A DNA stretch of 64,000 nucleotides from Xenophilus sp. Marseille-Q4582 (GCF_916700565.1 NZ_CAKAKO010000001.1:124001-188000), one strand, 5' to 3'; positions 52,402 to 62,359 are shown, counted from the first letter of the stretch. Notes: generated from the letters alone by a model not told the origin. Translations and numbers: made by a program.

Positions 52402-53328
52402 TCAGGCGGCAGAGGACGGCGCCGCCGCCTTCAGAAAGCGCCGCGCCTCACCCAGCGGAATGCCGTACATGTCGGCAAAGGCATCCACATCGGTCTGGCC
52501 GCTGGCGGCAAAGGCGCGCTGCAGGGCCTCGCGCCGCGCGGTCACGCGGCCGTGCTCGGCGAAGGCATCGTCGATCAGCGCCAGCGCTTCGGGCTTGGAC
52601 ACGCGCGCCTGCTCGGTATAGGCCGCGCGGTCCAGGCCCGAGGCCTCGATGGCTTCGGCCAGGCGGGCGATCAGCTTGGGGCGCAGGTCTTCCTGCGTGC
52701 GGCCCTGGCGGCGGCGGTGCAGTTCGACGATGGCGTGGTGCACATGCTCGGGCGCCACGGCTTCCACCACCTCGCCATCCAGGCTGTGGCGCGGCAGGCG
52801 TTGCGCGATGGCGTCCAGGTAGCGGCCCGAGCGCGCATGCAGGCCCAGCGCCACCTTCAGTTCGGCTTCGGGCAGCTCTTCAGGGTGGCGCTCGCGCAGC
52901 GCTTCGTAGATGCCGCGCTGCAGCGGCAGGAAGCGCGCGCCGAAGAGGTTCGGGTACAGCTCGGCCAGCTTTTCGAGCATCGGATGCACCTGCCGTTCGG
53001 GCTTGGCGGCCGGCTTGTTCGCGGGCTTCCTGCCGCGGCCGCTGTCGGCGCGCGCGTCTTCGTTCTGCGGCCGGCGTTCGCCGCGCGTGGTGCCCGGCGC
53101 CGGCGCGGCGGTGCCGGCCGCATCGCTGCCACCACGCCGGCCCCGGCCACCGCGTCCGCGTCGTGGGCGCGGCGGCGGCGTGCCTGTGGCGGGGCCGCTG
53201 CCATCGGCGTTGCCGGTGGGGGCGTTGTCAGGCGTGGCGGGCGCCGCGGTCGACGGTGCCGCGTCGGACGCTGGCACAGGTGCGGGCGTCGCGGGGCGGG
53301 CTTCGGAGTTCACGTCGGTGTCGGTCAT
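52402..53328 (-). CDS. ProQ/FINO-family RNA chaperone
   Basis: This 308-aa protein has a disordered N-terminus (Pro/Ala-rich, then the RGRGGRGRRGG basic stretch) and a ProQ/FinO domain from about residue 125: VHPMLEKLAELYPNLFGARF, PLQRGIYEAL and LHARSGRYLDAIAQ. FinO-domain proteins bind structured small RNAs and mRNA 3' ends. A C-terminal extension of about 90 residues beyond the domain is acidic/basic mixed. The ATG at 53328 begins MTDTDVNSEARP. The Arg/Gly-rich linker is typical of the betaproteobacterial form. Confidence 0.88.
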   Translation of the reverse strand: MTDTDVNSEARPATPAPVPASDAAPSTAAPATPDNAPTGNADGSGPATGTPPPRPRRGRGGRGRRGGSDAAGTAAPAPGTTRGERRPQNEDARADSGRGRKPANKPAAKPERQVHPMLEKLAELYPNLFGARFLPLQRGIYEALRERHPEELPEAELKVALGLHARSGRYLDAIAQRLPRHSLDGEVVEAVAPEHVHHAIVELHRRRQGRTQEDLRPKLIARLAEAIEASGLDRAAYTEQARVSKPEALALIDDAFAEHGRVTARREALQRAFAASGQTDVDAFADMYGIPLGEARRFLKAAAPSSAA

Positions 53329-53383
53329 GTCGGACAGGAAACTGGAGAAAAGGATCAAACGTGGCGTTGCCGGTCGGCGCGTT

Positions 53384-54007
53384 TCAGCGCGGACGGAACA
53401 TGTGGAAGCGGTTGTCGGGCGTGACCGCGAAATAGTCGGCCGGGCCACCGGCCCGCAGAATGGGCTCGGCCGCAGCGGTGTCGTAGATCCCGTCCTTGAG
53501 CAGTCGGCGCGCGATGTGCACGCCCACCACCTCGCCCAGCACCAGCCAGGTGTCGACGCGCTGGCCGTCCGCGCCCTGCAGCTGCAGCAGTTGCGTGAGC
53601 CGGCATTCGAAGGACACGGGGCTCTCGGCCACGCGCGGCGCGCCGATGCGGCGCGAGGCCACGGGCGTGAGGCCGGCCAGCGCGAACTCGTCCACCTCGG
53701 GCGGCACGGCCGCGCAGCTGGCGTTCATGGCTTCGGCCAGCGGGCGGGTCGCCAGGTTCCAGCCGAATTCGCCGGTGGCCTGGATGTTGCGCAGCGTGTC
53801 CTTGGCGCCGATGCTGGCGAAGCCGACGATCGGCGGCACGTAGTTGAAGGCGTTGAAGAAGCTGTAGGGCGCCAGGTTCAGGCGGCCCTGGCCGTCGCGC
53901 GTCGAAATCCAGCCGATGGGCCGCGGCCCGACCATCGCGTTGAACGGGTCGTGCGGCAGGCCGTGGCCCTGCGCGGGCTCGTAGAAATGGACGTCGGCTT
54001 CGATCAT
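53384..54007 (-). CDS. Flavin reductase-like (FMN-binding split-barrel) protein
   Basis: This 207-aa protein has the flavin-reductase-like core: FNAMVGPRPIGWISTRDGQGR, LAPYSFFNAFNYVPPIVGF and NASCAAVPPEVDEFALAG. Family members bind FMN and reduce flavins or act as oxidoreductases of unknown substrate. Start overlaps the transporter gene upstream by 4 bp. It lies 55 nt upstream of proQ, on the same strand. Confidence 0.88.
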   Translation of the reverse strand: MIEADVHFYEPAQGHGLPHDPFNAMVGPRPIGWISTRDGQGRLNLAPYSFFNAFNYVPPIVGFASIGAKDTLRNIQATGEFGWNLATRPLAEAMNASCAAVPPEVDEFALAGLTPVASRRIGAPRVAESPVSFECRLTQLLQLQGADGQRVDTWLVLGEVVGVHIARRLLKDGIYDTAAAEPILRAGGPADYFAVTPDNRFHMFRPR

Positions 54008-54582
54008 GGTCGCTGGAGGACGCTGTCGGGGCGCGCGGCCAGGCTGCGCGCGATCAGCAGACGGAAGGGCAGCAGCATGGCGGCACCCACGGCCAGCTTC
54101 ACGGCGAGGTCGCCCAGCGCCCAGGTGATCCACGGCCCGCCGGTGCCGGCGAAGCCAATGCCCCAGAACACGGCGCTGTCCAGCACCGCCGCGGCCAGCG
54201 TGGCCACCAGCGGTGCACGCCACCAGAGGCCGGCGCGCAGGCGGTCGAACACGCGGATGTCCAGCAGCTGCGAGGCGATGAAGGCCGCGCCCGAGGCGAG
54301 CGCGATGCGCGCCGGCGCGAGCCACAGCGAGGCCAGCACCGCCACCGCGAAGCCGACCCAGGCCACGCGCCGCGCCAGAGCGGGCCCGAAGCGGCGGTTG
54401 ACCAACTCGCTGACCAGGAAGGCCACGGGGTAGGTGAAGGCGCCCCAGGTCAGCCAGTCGTTGATCGCGAACTGCACCAGGATATTGGAGCCCAGCACCA
54501 CGGCCGCCATGGCGGCGATGGCCAGGGCGAACCAGCCCGCAGTCGGCCGGGCGAAAGCGTTGCGTGAAGGCTGTGGGTTCAT
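54004..54582 (-). CDS. VUT family protein, queuosine-precursor transporter-like
   Basis: This 192-aa membrane protein has about six hydrophobic segments and the VUT/YhhQ pattern: AINDWLTWGAFTYPVAFLVSELVNRRFGP, then ASGAAFIASQLLDIRVFDRL. E. coli YhhQ transports queuosine precursors (preQ0, preQ1) into the cell. It overlaps both neighbours by 4 bp, so the FAD protein, transporter and flavin reductase form one operon. Function by family only. Confidence 0.85.
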   Translation of the reverse strand: MNPQPSRNAFARPTAGWFALAIAAMAAVVLGSNILVQFAINDWLTWGAFTYPVAFLVSELVNRRFGPALARRVAWVGFAVAVLASLWLAPARIALASGAAFIASQLLDIRVFDRLRAGLWWRAPLVATLAAAVLDSAVFWGIGFAGTGGPWITWALGDLAVKLAVGAAMLLPFRLLIARSLAARPDSVLQRP

Positions 54583-56294
54583 GCCGGCACCCGCTGCGCT
54601 TCCTGCTCGGCCGCCAGGGCGCGCGCCACGGCTTCGCCCACCTTGATGCCGTCCACGCCGGCCGACAGGATGCCGCCCGCGTAGCCCGCGCCTTCGCCGG
54701 CCGGGTACAGGCCGGCCATGCCCGGGCATTGCAGCGTGTCGGCATCGCGCGCGATGCGGATGGGCGAGGAGGTGCGCGTCTCCACGCCCGTGAGCACCGC
54801 GTCGTGGCGATCGAAGCCGGGGATCTTCCTGCCGAAGGCCGGGAAGGCTTCGCGCAGCGCGTCGATGGCGTAGGCGGGCAGGGCGCCGTGCAGGTCCCCC
54901 AGGCGCACGCCCGGCTTGTAGCTCGGCTGCACCTCGCCGAACTCCTTCGAGGGCGTGCCGGCCACGAAGTCGCCCACCAGCTGGCCCGGCGCGCAGTAGT
55001 CGCCGCCGCCGAGCACGAAGGCCTGCGATTCCAGCCGCCGCTGCAGCTCGATGCCCGCCAGCGGATGCGGCCGGCCCTGCACGCGTTCCAGCGTTTCGGG
55101 CGACAGGTCGAGGTGCTGGTAGTCGGTCGGGTAGTCCTCGGGCGTGATGCCGACCACGATGCCGGCGTTTGCGTTGCGCTCGGCGCGTGAATACTGGCTC
55201 ATGCCGTTGGTCACCACGCGGTTGGGCTCGCTGGTGGCGGCCACCACGGTGCCGCCGGGGCACATGCAGAAGCTGTAGACCGAGCGGCCGTTGCTGGCGT
55301 GGTGCACCAGCCGGTACTCGGCCGCGCCCAGCGCCGGATGGCCGGCATGGCGCCCCCAGCGCGCGCGGTCGATCAGGCCCTGCGGATGCTCGGCGCGAAA
55401 GCCGATGGAGAAGGGCTTGGCCTCGATGGGCGCGCCGCGTTCCCACAGCATGGCGAAGCTGTCGCGCGCGCTGTGGCCCAGGGCCATCACCACATGGTCG
55501 CAGCGCATCTCCTGCGTCTGGCCCGTGGCCTGGTCGCGCACCACCAGCCCGCGCAGGCGGCCGGCTTCCACGCGCACGTCCGTCACCTTCTGCTCGAAGC
55601 GGATCTCGCCGCCCAGCGACTCGATCTCGGCGCGCATGTTCTCGATCATCTTCACCAGGCGGAAGGTGCCGATGTGCGGGTGCGCCTCCCACAGGATTTC
55701 CTCGGGCGCACCGGCCTTCACGAACTCTTCGAGCACCTTGCGGCCCAGGAAGCGCGGGTCCTTGATCTGGCTGTAGAGCTTGCCGTCCGAGAAGGTGCCG
55801 GCGCCACCTTCGCCGAACTGCACGTTTGATTCGGGATGCAGCTCCTTCTTGCGCCACAGGCCCCAGGTGTCCTGGGTGCGCGCGCGCACGGTCTTGCCGC
55901 GCTCCAGCACGATGGGCCGGAAACCCATCTGCGCCAGCAGCAGCGCCGCGAACAGCCCGCAGGGGCCGAAGCCGACGACCACGGGGCGCAGGCCGCTTTC
56001 GGCGCCGCCGGCAGCCGCCCGCACCGGCGCGCGGTAGGCCATGTCGGGCGTGGGCTGGAGGTGCGGGTTCTTGGCGTTGGCGGCCAGCAGGGCCGCTTCC
56101 AGGGCCGGATCGGCGAGCGCCACGTCGGCGATGTAGACCACCAGCAGCTGCGGCTTGCGCGCATCGAAGCTGCGCTTGAAGACGGTATGGCTCGCGACCT
56201 GCGCGGGCGAAAGGCCCAGCGTCTGCGCGATCAGCGCGGGCAGCGCCTCGGGCGCGTGGTCGAGGGGGAGCTTGAGTTCGGAAAGTCGGATCAT
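54579..56294 (-). CDS. FAD-dependent oxidoreductase (uncharacterised dehydrogenase class)
   Basis: This 571-aa protein matches the family of uncharacterised FAD-dependent dehydrogenases. Following an N-terminal region of about 100 residues (residues 1-95, including VFKRSFDARKPQLLVVYI), the dinucleotide motif VVVGFGPCGLFAALLLAQMG appears, then FGEGGAGTFSDGKLYSQI and FCMCPGGTVVAATSEPN, with the C-terminal GLYPAGEGAGYAGGILSAG fingerprint. The substrate is unknown. The ATG at 56294 begins MIRLSELKLPLDH. It is the first gene of its operon. Confidence 0.88.
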   Translation of the reverse strand: MIRLSELKLPLDHAPEALPALIAQTLGLSPAQVASHTVFKRSFDARKPQLLVVYIADVALADPALEAALLAANAKNPHLQPTPDMAYRAPVRAAAGGAESGLRPVVVGFGPCGLFAALLLAQMGFRPIVLERGKTVRARTQDTWGLWRKKELHPESNVQFGEGGAGTFSDGKLYSQIKDPRFLGRKVLEEFVKAGAPEEILWEAHPHIGTFRLVKMIENMRAEIESLGGEIRFEQKVTDVRVEAGRLRGLVVRDQATGQTQEMRCDHVVMALGHSARDSFAMLWERGAPIEAKPFSIGFRAEHPQGLIDRARWGRHAGHPALGAAEYRLVHHASNGRSVYSFCMCPGGTVVAATSEPNRVVTNGMSQYSRAERNANAGIVVGITPEDYPTDYQHLDLSPETLERVQGRPHPLAGIELQRRLESQAFVLGGGDYCAPGQLVGDFVAGTPSKEFGEVQPSYKPGVRLGDLHGALPAYAIDALREAFPAFGRKIPGFDRHDAVLTGVETRTSSPIRIARDADTLQCPGMAGLYPAGEGAGYAGGILSAGVDGIKVGEAVARALAAEQEAQRVPA

Positions 56295-56382
56295 GGCGCG
56301 GGGCCCGTGGTGATCGGGCATTCGGCGGGCTGCATATTGTCCACGACCGGGCACTGCCGGCCAAACACGCAGGCCGGCGCGC

Positions 56383-57432
56383 TCAGCCCATCTGCCGCTG
56401 CGCCTTGACCCAGCGCTTGAACACGTCCGGGTCTTCCAGCATCCGCTGTTCGCGCTGCAGGTCACGCAGGGCGTTGTGGAGCTTCGCGATCTCGTGCCGC
56501 AGCCGGTCGGCCAGCAGCTCCGGGCGCAGTTTGCCGTGCGGGTTCAGGCCGTGGCGGGCCTTGAAGCCGGCTTCGACGGCGCGCACTTCCTGCTGGAGTT
56601 CGGCCAGCTGGCCTGCGAGCACCCGGTTGTAGTGCGCCAGCTGGGCGTCGGCCAGCCCCTGCAGGTGGCGGGCGTCGATCTGTTCGATTTCCAGTTGCAG
56701 CTGCAGCAGGTCCAGCAGGCGGTGGGCGGCATAGGCCTCGTTCACGCGCTGCATCAGCGCGGTCTTGCGCAGGCGCTCCTGTTCGTCGGGCTCGCGGTCG
56801 GGGTGCAGGGCGCTCACCAGCTGGCGGTACACCGCGCGCACGGACTGCGTGGCCTGCACCACTTCTTCCTTTTGCTGGTGGGCCTGCTGCGCGCGCGTGG
56901 TGCCCTTGCGCTGGCGCTCGGCGCGCCGCTTTTCGCGCGCGGCCTCGGCCTTGGCGCGGGCGGCGTCCATCTCGGCTTCCACGCGGCGCAGCAGGGCTTC
57001 AGTCTCGTCGTCGGCCTCGGTGCCGGGCGCCGCCGCTTCGTTGGCCGGCGCATAGCGCTCGTACATGCCCGCCAGGTGGCGGCGCCGCGCTTCGTCGTCT
57101 TCGCCCAACAGCAGGCTTTCGGCGATGCTCGCGATCAATGCGTGCAGCGCTTGCGCATCGGTGCGGCCCAGCCGCATGCCGCCCGAGGCGGCATGGTCCA
57201 GGAAGTCCAGCAGCGCCACATGCTGGTCGCGGTACTGGGCGTGCAGCGGCAGATAGTCCTGCAGGTAGCGCTGCTCGTAGGCGTCGATGGCGGCGCTCCA
57301 AGCATCGAGCAGGGCGCGCTGCGCAGCGATGTCGTCGTGCAGCCGGTGGAAGCGCTGCTGCTCGGCGCTCTGCGGGGCCGAGTTGCCGTCGCTCGGGCTC
57401 AGGTGGAGGCGGCGGGTCGGTGGGGTGGGCAT
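56383..57432 (-). CDS. J-domain (DnaJ-like) protein
   Basis: This 349-aa protein carries a J-domain-like segment near residues 195-250 (VRAVYRQLVSALHPDREPDE) with the diagnostic HPD at 210-212. This is unusual because DnaJ proteins have the J domain at the N-terminus. Preceding it is a long Glu/Arg/Ala-rich coiled-coil region (residues 145-192) and following it another helical region rich in Leu and Gln. It probably recruits DnaK (Hsp70) for a specific client. It starts at MPTPPTRRLHLSP; the longer frame upstream lies over the TSUP gene. Confidence 0.82.
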   Translation of the reverse strand: MPTPPTRRLHLSPSDGNSAPQSAEQQRFHRLHDDIAAQRALLDAWSAAIDAYEQRYLQDYLPLHAQYRDQHVALLDFLDHAASGGMRLGRTDAQALHALIASIAESLLLGEDDEARRRHLAGMYERYAPANEAAAPGTEADDETEALLRRVEAEMDAARAKAEAAREKRRAERQRKGTTRAQQAHQQKEEVVQATQSVRAVYRQLVSALHPDREPDEQERLRKTALMQRVNEAYAAHRLLDLLQLQLEIEQIDARHLQGLADAQLAHYNRVLAGQLAELQQEVRAVEAGFKARHGLNPHGKLRPELLADRLRHEIAKLHNALRDLQREQRMLEDPDVFKRWVKAQRQMG

Positions 57433-57457
57433 GGTCGCCACAGAGAGGGCGGCGCGC

Positions 57458-58240
57458 TCAGGCCGCGCTGAGCGCCTGCCAGGCGCTGAACAGCAGCGTG
57501 CCGCCGGCCAGGCACAGCAGTCCGCCCACGAGCAGCTTGAGCGTGCGCGGGTGGAACTGGTGCGGCAGCCAGCGATGGAAGCGCGACACCAGGTAGACGG
57601 CCGGAAAGGCCGCTGCCGTGAGCGCGGCGGCCTGCCACGAGAACTGGCCCGTGGGCAGCACCACGACCAGCCGCACCAGGCCGCTGAGCGCAAAGCTGAG
57701 CAGCAGCACGCGCCGGATCACGTCGGCGCCCAGCGGCTGGCGGTACATGTGGAAGACCAGCGGCGGCCCGCCGCTCGAAAAAAGGCCGCTGAGCAGGCCC
57801 GAGAGCACGCCGATGAAGGTGAAGCTGCCGCGGCCGGAGAGTTGGGCGCGGGCGCGGGTCTGCCGCATGAAGAGCAGCGCGCAGACCACGATGGCCGCGC
57901 CCAGCAGGCCCCGCAGCAGGTCCATGGCCGTGCCGCTGAGCCAGGCCAGCAGCATCAGCCCAGCCAGGACGCCGACGACACTGCCGTTGAGGATGGGGCG
58001 CAGCAGATGCCAGGGGTTCTGGCCCGGATGGTTGCGCAGGTAGGCCCAGGCATTGACCAGCGAGAGCACGGTGGCGGCATTGGCGGCGTCGTTGATCGAC
58101 GCGATGTGCAGCACCGACGACAGCCCGAGCAGGATCAGGCTGAAGGCGAAGCCCGTGAGGTTCTGTGCATAGGCGGCCAGCGCGGCGCAGCCGGCAAAGG
58201 CGAGGGCAGGCCCTGCCAGGGCCTGGAATTGAAGGGACAT
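57458..58240 (-). CDS. Sulfite exporter TauE/SafE (TSUP) family permease
   Basis: This 260-aa membrane protein has seven or eight hydrophobic segments and the TSUP pattern: NLTGFAFSLILLGLSSVLH and FTFIGVLSGLLSGLFSSGGPPLVFH. Members export sulfite, sulfoacetate or other small organosulfur anions, or import them. The start is the ATG before SLQFQALAGP. It is 25 nt upstream of the J-domain gene on the same strand and next to cysK, a weak hint of sulfur metabolism. Confidence 0.85.
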   Translation of the reverse strand: MSLQFQALAGPALAFAGCAALAAYAQNLTGFAFSLILLGLSSVLHIASINDAANAATVLSLVNAWAYLRNHPGQNPWHLLRPILNGSVVGVLAGLMLLAWLSGTAMDLLRGLLGAAIVVCALLFMRQTRARAQLSGRGSFTFIGVLSGLLSGLFSSGGPPLVFHMYRQPLGADVIRRVLLLSFALSGLVRLVVVLPTGQFSWQAAALTAAAFPAVYLVSRFHRWLPHQFHPRTLKLLVGGLLCLAGGTLLFSAWQALSAA

Positions 58241-58436
58241 GGGCAGGGTGGGAAGGCCGCCCGGCCCGGGGGCCGGTGCAGGGGCGCGCCCGGAGCGCAA
58301 GCGTGCCGTGGCGGGAGAGGTCGAAGGCTTGGAGAGCGGGGCTGCCCCGCATTGTCGGTGAGCCGCTCACCCCGCCGCCTCAGGGCGGCCCCGCGGCCCG
58401 GCTGTGCATGGGGCGAGCCGGACGCGGGCCGGTCCA

Positions 58437-59366
<930 letters not shown>

Positions 59367-59428
59367 GCAGGTCTCCGGCAAGGGGTGGGACAGACGGGTG
59401 AACCAGGCATTGTGGCGATAATCGCGGT

Positions 59429-59778
59429 GTGAAGCACGCCAGACCGCCGCTGGTGCAAGTGCCGAAAGGCCGCACTGGAGGAACGTCCGGACTGCACAGG
59501 GCAGCGCAGGAGCTAACGGCTCTCCACCGCGAGGTGAGGATCAGAGCAACAGAGACGAGTCCCGACGGGAGTGCCGCAAGGCCAACCGCCGGGGGTGAAA
59601 CGGGCAATCTCTGCGCGCAGCAATACCAAATAGGCCAGCGTTGATGTGGCCCGCGGAGCTGGCGGGTAGGTAGCACCGAGCCGTGCGGGTGACCCACGGC
59701 CCAGATGAATGGCGGTCACGCGGCGGCATCCGCAAGGAGGCTGCCGTGCACAGAATCCGGCGTATCGGCGCGCTTCAC
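59429..59778 (+). ncRNA. rnpB: RNase P RNA (bacterial type A)
   Basis: The conserved cores are present: GGAGGAACGTCCGGACTGCA followed by CAGGGCAG (P4/CR-I region) near 59474, and CAGATGAATGGCGG with CACAGAATCCGGCG (CR-V, P4 3' strand) near 59701 and 59750. The ends pair as helix P1: GTGAAGCACGCC (59429) against GGCGCGCTTCAC (59767-59778). Catalytic RNA that processes tRNA 5' ends. It lies divergent from cysK, with an intrinsic terminator just after it. Exact ends are estimated from P1. Confidence 0.93.
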
Positions 59779-59788
59779 ACTTCTTCCC

Positions 59789-59819
59789 AAGGCCCTCCCG
59801 GTGGAGGGCCTTGCTTCTT
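59789..59819 (+). terminator. Terminator of rnpB
   Basis: AAGGCCCTCC-CGGT-GGAGGGCCTT, a perfect 10-bp stem (59789-59812), is followed by GCTTCTT. Confidence 0.88.
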
Positions 59820-59837
59820 CTGCCTCGCCGGGCGTCC

Positions 59838-60545
59838 TCAGAACCGCTCTTGTGGCCGCAGGCAGCGCCAGTGGCCGGGCGCGAGGCCGGCCATGGGCAT
59901 CCGGCCGATGCGCAGGCGCCGCAGCGCGGTCGGCGCCAGGCCGGCATTGCGGCACAGCGCCGCGATCTGGCCCGGCTCCGGCCCGTGCAGCACCACGCGC
60001 AGGCCGGTCAGCGTCTCGGTCCGGCGGCTGATGCTGGCGCGCGCGGGGCGAAGGCGCTGCAACTGGGCCGCATCGACGGCGCCGTTCACCTCGATGCTGA
60101 ATTCATGTTCGACCAGCGGCGCATCGTCCAGCAGGCGGCGCGCCACGCCGGGCACCTGGCTGAAGACGACCAGGCCGCTTTCCTCGACCTCGAGCGAGGC
60201 CACGCAGCGCTGGTTCATGAACAGGCCGGGCACGGCGGGGCGGCCGTGCAGCGCGTCCTGGCCATCGCGCTGCAGCCGCGCCCAGAAACCCGGCGCACTC
60301 CAGTCCAGGCCGGCCGGCTTGTGCACCAGCAGGGTGGCGGGCGCCATGGCCTGCGGCCGGGCGCCCGGGGCCACGGCCACGCGCTGGTCGGCGCGCACGC
60401 GCTGCTGGGGCTGGGTGGCGAGCTCGCCGTCCACGGTCACGGCGCCCTGCGCCACCAGTTGCTCGGCTTCGCGGCGCGAGCAGTGCAGTTGGGCCGCCAC
60501 GCGCTTGGCCAGGCGCTCCCCAGGGTCAGTGTCTTCTTCGCTCAT
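59838..60545 (-). CDS. RsuA/RluF-family pseudouridine synthase with altered catalytic motif
   Basis: This 235-aa protein has an N-terminal S4 RNA-binding domain (RLAKRVAAQLHCSRREAEQL, then GAVTVDG) and a RsuA/RluF-type synthase domain (LLVHKPAGLDWS, CRNAGLAPTALRRLRIGRM). The catalytic motif normally reads RLDxxTxGL; here it is SLEVEESGLVVFS, so the catalytic Asp is Glu and the preceding Arg is Ser. The S4 domain and fold are otherwise intact. It may be inactive or bind RNA without modifying it. It is convergent with rnpB. Confidence 0.87.
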   Translation of the reverse strand: MSEEDTDPGERLAKRVAAQLHCSRREAEQLVAQGAVTVDGELATQPQQRVRADQRVAVAPGARPQAMAPATLLVHKPAGLDWSAPGFWARLQRDGQDALHGRPAVPGLFMNQRCVASLEVEESGLVVFSQVPGVARRLLDDAPLVEHEFSIEVNGAVDAAQLQRLRPARASISRRTETLTGLRVVLHGPEPGQIAALCRNAGLAPTALRRLRIGRMPMAGLAPGHWRCLRPQERF

Positions 60546-60597
60546 TCATTCCGTGCGGGCATGGGGCATGCCCGCGCCAAGAGCCGCGGCTGCTCTC

Positions 60598-62295
60598 CTA
60601 GATTGTGGTCCGGCGCGCATCGGCGCGCCGGGCTTCGAGCTCGCGCAGGCGTTCCACATGGGCCTGCAGCGAGCGCAGCGCCACCGGCCACAGCGCGCGC
60701 GGCGTGTCACCGTAGGCGATGGCCACCCAGTCCTCGGGCGTGCCGTGGGGATTCTGGCGCAGCGCGGCCGCCACCTTGGCCTCGCGCTGCAGGCGGTGTG
60801 CCTTGAGCCGCGCGATGGCCGTGCGCGCGAAGCCCAGCACGTGCCCGTGCGCGGGCAGGATGAATTCCGCCTGCAGCTCCTCGCAGGCCGCGTCCAGCCG
60901 GTCCAGCGATTCGAGGTAGTCGCTCATGTGGCCGTCGGGCGGGTCGATGACGGTGGTGCTGCCATTGAGGATGTGGTCGCCCGAGAAGAGCAGGCCGTCT
61001 TCCTCCAGGAACAGGCACAGGTGGTTGGCCGCGTGGCCCGGCGTGTGCAGCACGCGCAGCGTGTGCGTCACGCGGCGGCCCGGCTCGCCTTCCAGCGGCG
61101 CGCCTTCGAGCTGCAGCCGCTCGTGGTTCTCCAGCGCGCGGTCGGGCACGAAGCGCGCGCTGGCGCGGGCGGTGGGTGCCGAGGGCAGGCCGAGGATCGG
61201 CGGGCGCGCGGTCTGGCACAGGGCCTGCAGCGGCTGCGCGCCGGGCGAATGGTCGGCATGCGAATGGGTGCAGATGATGGCGCGGATGTCGCCATGGGTG
61301 GCGCGCCAGAGCCGGCCCACGTGGCCGAAGTCGTTCGGCCCGGGGTCGATGACGATGTAGCCGCTGTGCGCGTCGCCCACGATGTAGCTGTTGGTGCCCG
61401 GCCCGGTCATGGCGCTGGGGTTGGGCGCCGTCAGGCGGCGCACGTTGCGCAGCAGCGGCACGGGGGTGTGGGTCTGCCAGTCCAGGCTGTGCAGCAGCTG
61501 GCCGTCGGGGCAGGCCAGGGCCAGCTCGCCGTAGGGGCTGTCCTGCTCCATGAAGCGCGCCTCGCGGCCTTCCAGCCAGGCGCCGCGCGGGCAGCTGCTC
61601 CACAGCGGCTTTTCGCGCATGCAGGCCTGCAGCACGGCGTCGACGCGGTCGAAGGCGGCCAGCCGCTGCAGCGTGCGCACGGTGGGGAAGATCATCGGGA
61701 AGCGGTCGGCCTCGTGGCGCGCCAGGGCATCGGCCGGGCGCACCCAGGTGGGTTCGAACTGCTCGATCTCGTCGGCCTGGGGCGTCTGGCCCTCGGGCAT
61801 GCGCGCCACCATGAACAGCACGTCGAAGCGCTTGGGCAGGTCGCGGTCGGTCACCCAGTGCGCCAGCGCCCAGATGCGGTCGGTGGACAGGCGCAGGCCG
61901 CGCATCGCGCATTGCTCGGCAAAGGGCACGGCCGGGTGGTAGCCGCGGTCCAGCGCGGCGATCTCGTGCGGCAGCACCGGGCGGCCGTCGGGATGCTCGG
62001 CCAGCAGCACGCCCAGTTCCTCGAAGGTCTCGCGCACGGCGGCCACGGCATGGGCCAGGTGGTGGCGGCTCTGGGTGCGACGGCGCATCGCGATGGGGCG
62101 GGCCTGCACGTCGGCGTCTTCCACGCGCCCGCCCGGGAACACGTAGGCGCCGGGCGCGAAGCGGGCCACGGCGGCGCGGCGCGTCATCAGCACTTCCAGG
62201 CCGTCCGGTGTGTCGCGCAGCAGCAGCAGGGTGGCCGCGGCCTGGGCCGCCGCGGGTTCGCGGACGGCGTGAAGCTGTTGGGAAAGCCGGACCAT
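60598..62295 (-). CDS. Nudix hydrolase and metallo-beta-lactamase fusion protein
   Basis: This 565-aa protein fuses two hydrolase domains. Residues 1 to about 250 contain a Nudix region (FAPGAYVFPGGRVEDADV and the box AVAAVRETFEELGVLLAEHP). The C-terminal half is a metallo-beta-lactamase fold with the zinc motif ICTHSHADHSPGAQPL, the ligand His in HTPGHAANHLCLF, and LFSGDHILNGSTTVIDPP. LACTB2-like MBL proteins often act on RNA or acyl thioesters. The start is the MVRLSQQLHAVREP ATG. Confidence 0.9.
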   Translation of the reverse strand: MVRLSQQLHAVREPAAAQAAATLLLLRDTPDGLEVLMTRRAAVARFAPGAYVFPGGRVEDADVQARPIAMRRRTQSRHHLAHAVAAVRETFEELGVLLAEHPDGRPVLPHEIAALDRGYHPAVPFAEQCAMRGLRLSTDRIWALAHWVTDRDLPKRFDVLFMVARMPEGQTPQADEIEQFEPTWVRPADALARHEADRFPMIFPTVRTLQRLAAFDRVDAVLQACMREKPLWSSCPRGAWLEGREARFMEQDSPYGELALACPDGQLLHSLDWQTHTPVPLLRNVRRLTAPNPSAMTGPGTNSYIVGDAHSGYIVIDPGPNDFGHVGRLWRATHGDIRAIICTHSHADHSPGAQPLQALCQTARPPILGLPSAPTARASARFVPDRALENHERLQLEGAPLEGEPGRRVTHTLRVLHTPGHAANHLCLFLEEDGLLFSGDHILNGSTTVIDPPDGHMSDYLESLDRLDAACEELQAEFILPAHGHVLGFARTAIARLKAHRLQREAKVAAALRQNPHGTPEDWVAIAYGDTPRALWPVALRSLQAHVERLRELEARRADARRTTI

Positions 62296-62359
62296 GGGGG
62301 CGGATGATACGTAGCGTGTGTGATCGCTGCAGGGCAGGCCGCCGGGCGGCGCGGGCCGC

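Noticed and set aside
58340-58420. GC-rich stretch resembling the 73-nt repeat
   Set aside because: It shares only short GGGCGGCC-like pieces and lacks the fixed ends seen in both accepted copies.
59683-62307. An 874-residue open frame on the plus strand over rnpB, the pseudouridine synthase and the Nudix-MBL gene
   Set aside because: It overlaps the RNase P RNA and is a compositional shadow of well-supported minus-strand genes; no family sequence is seen in it.
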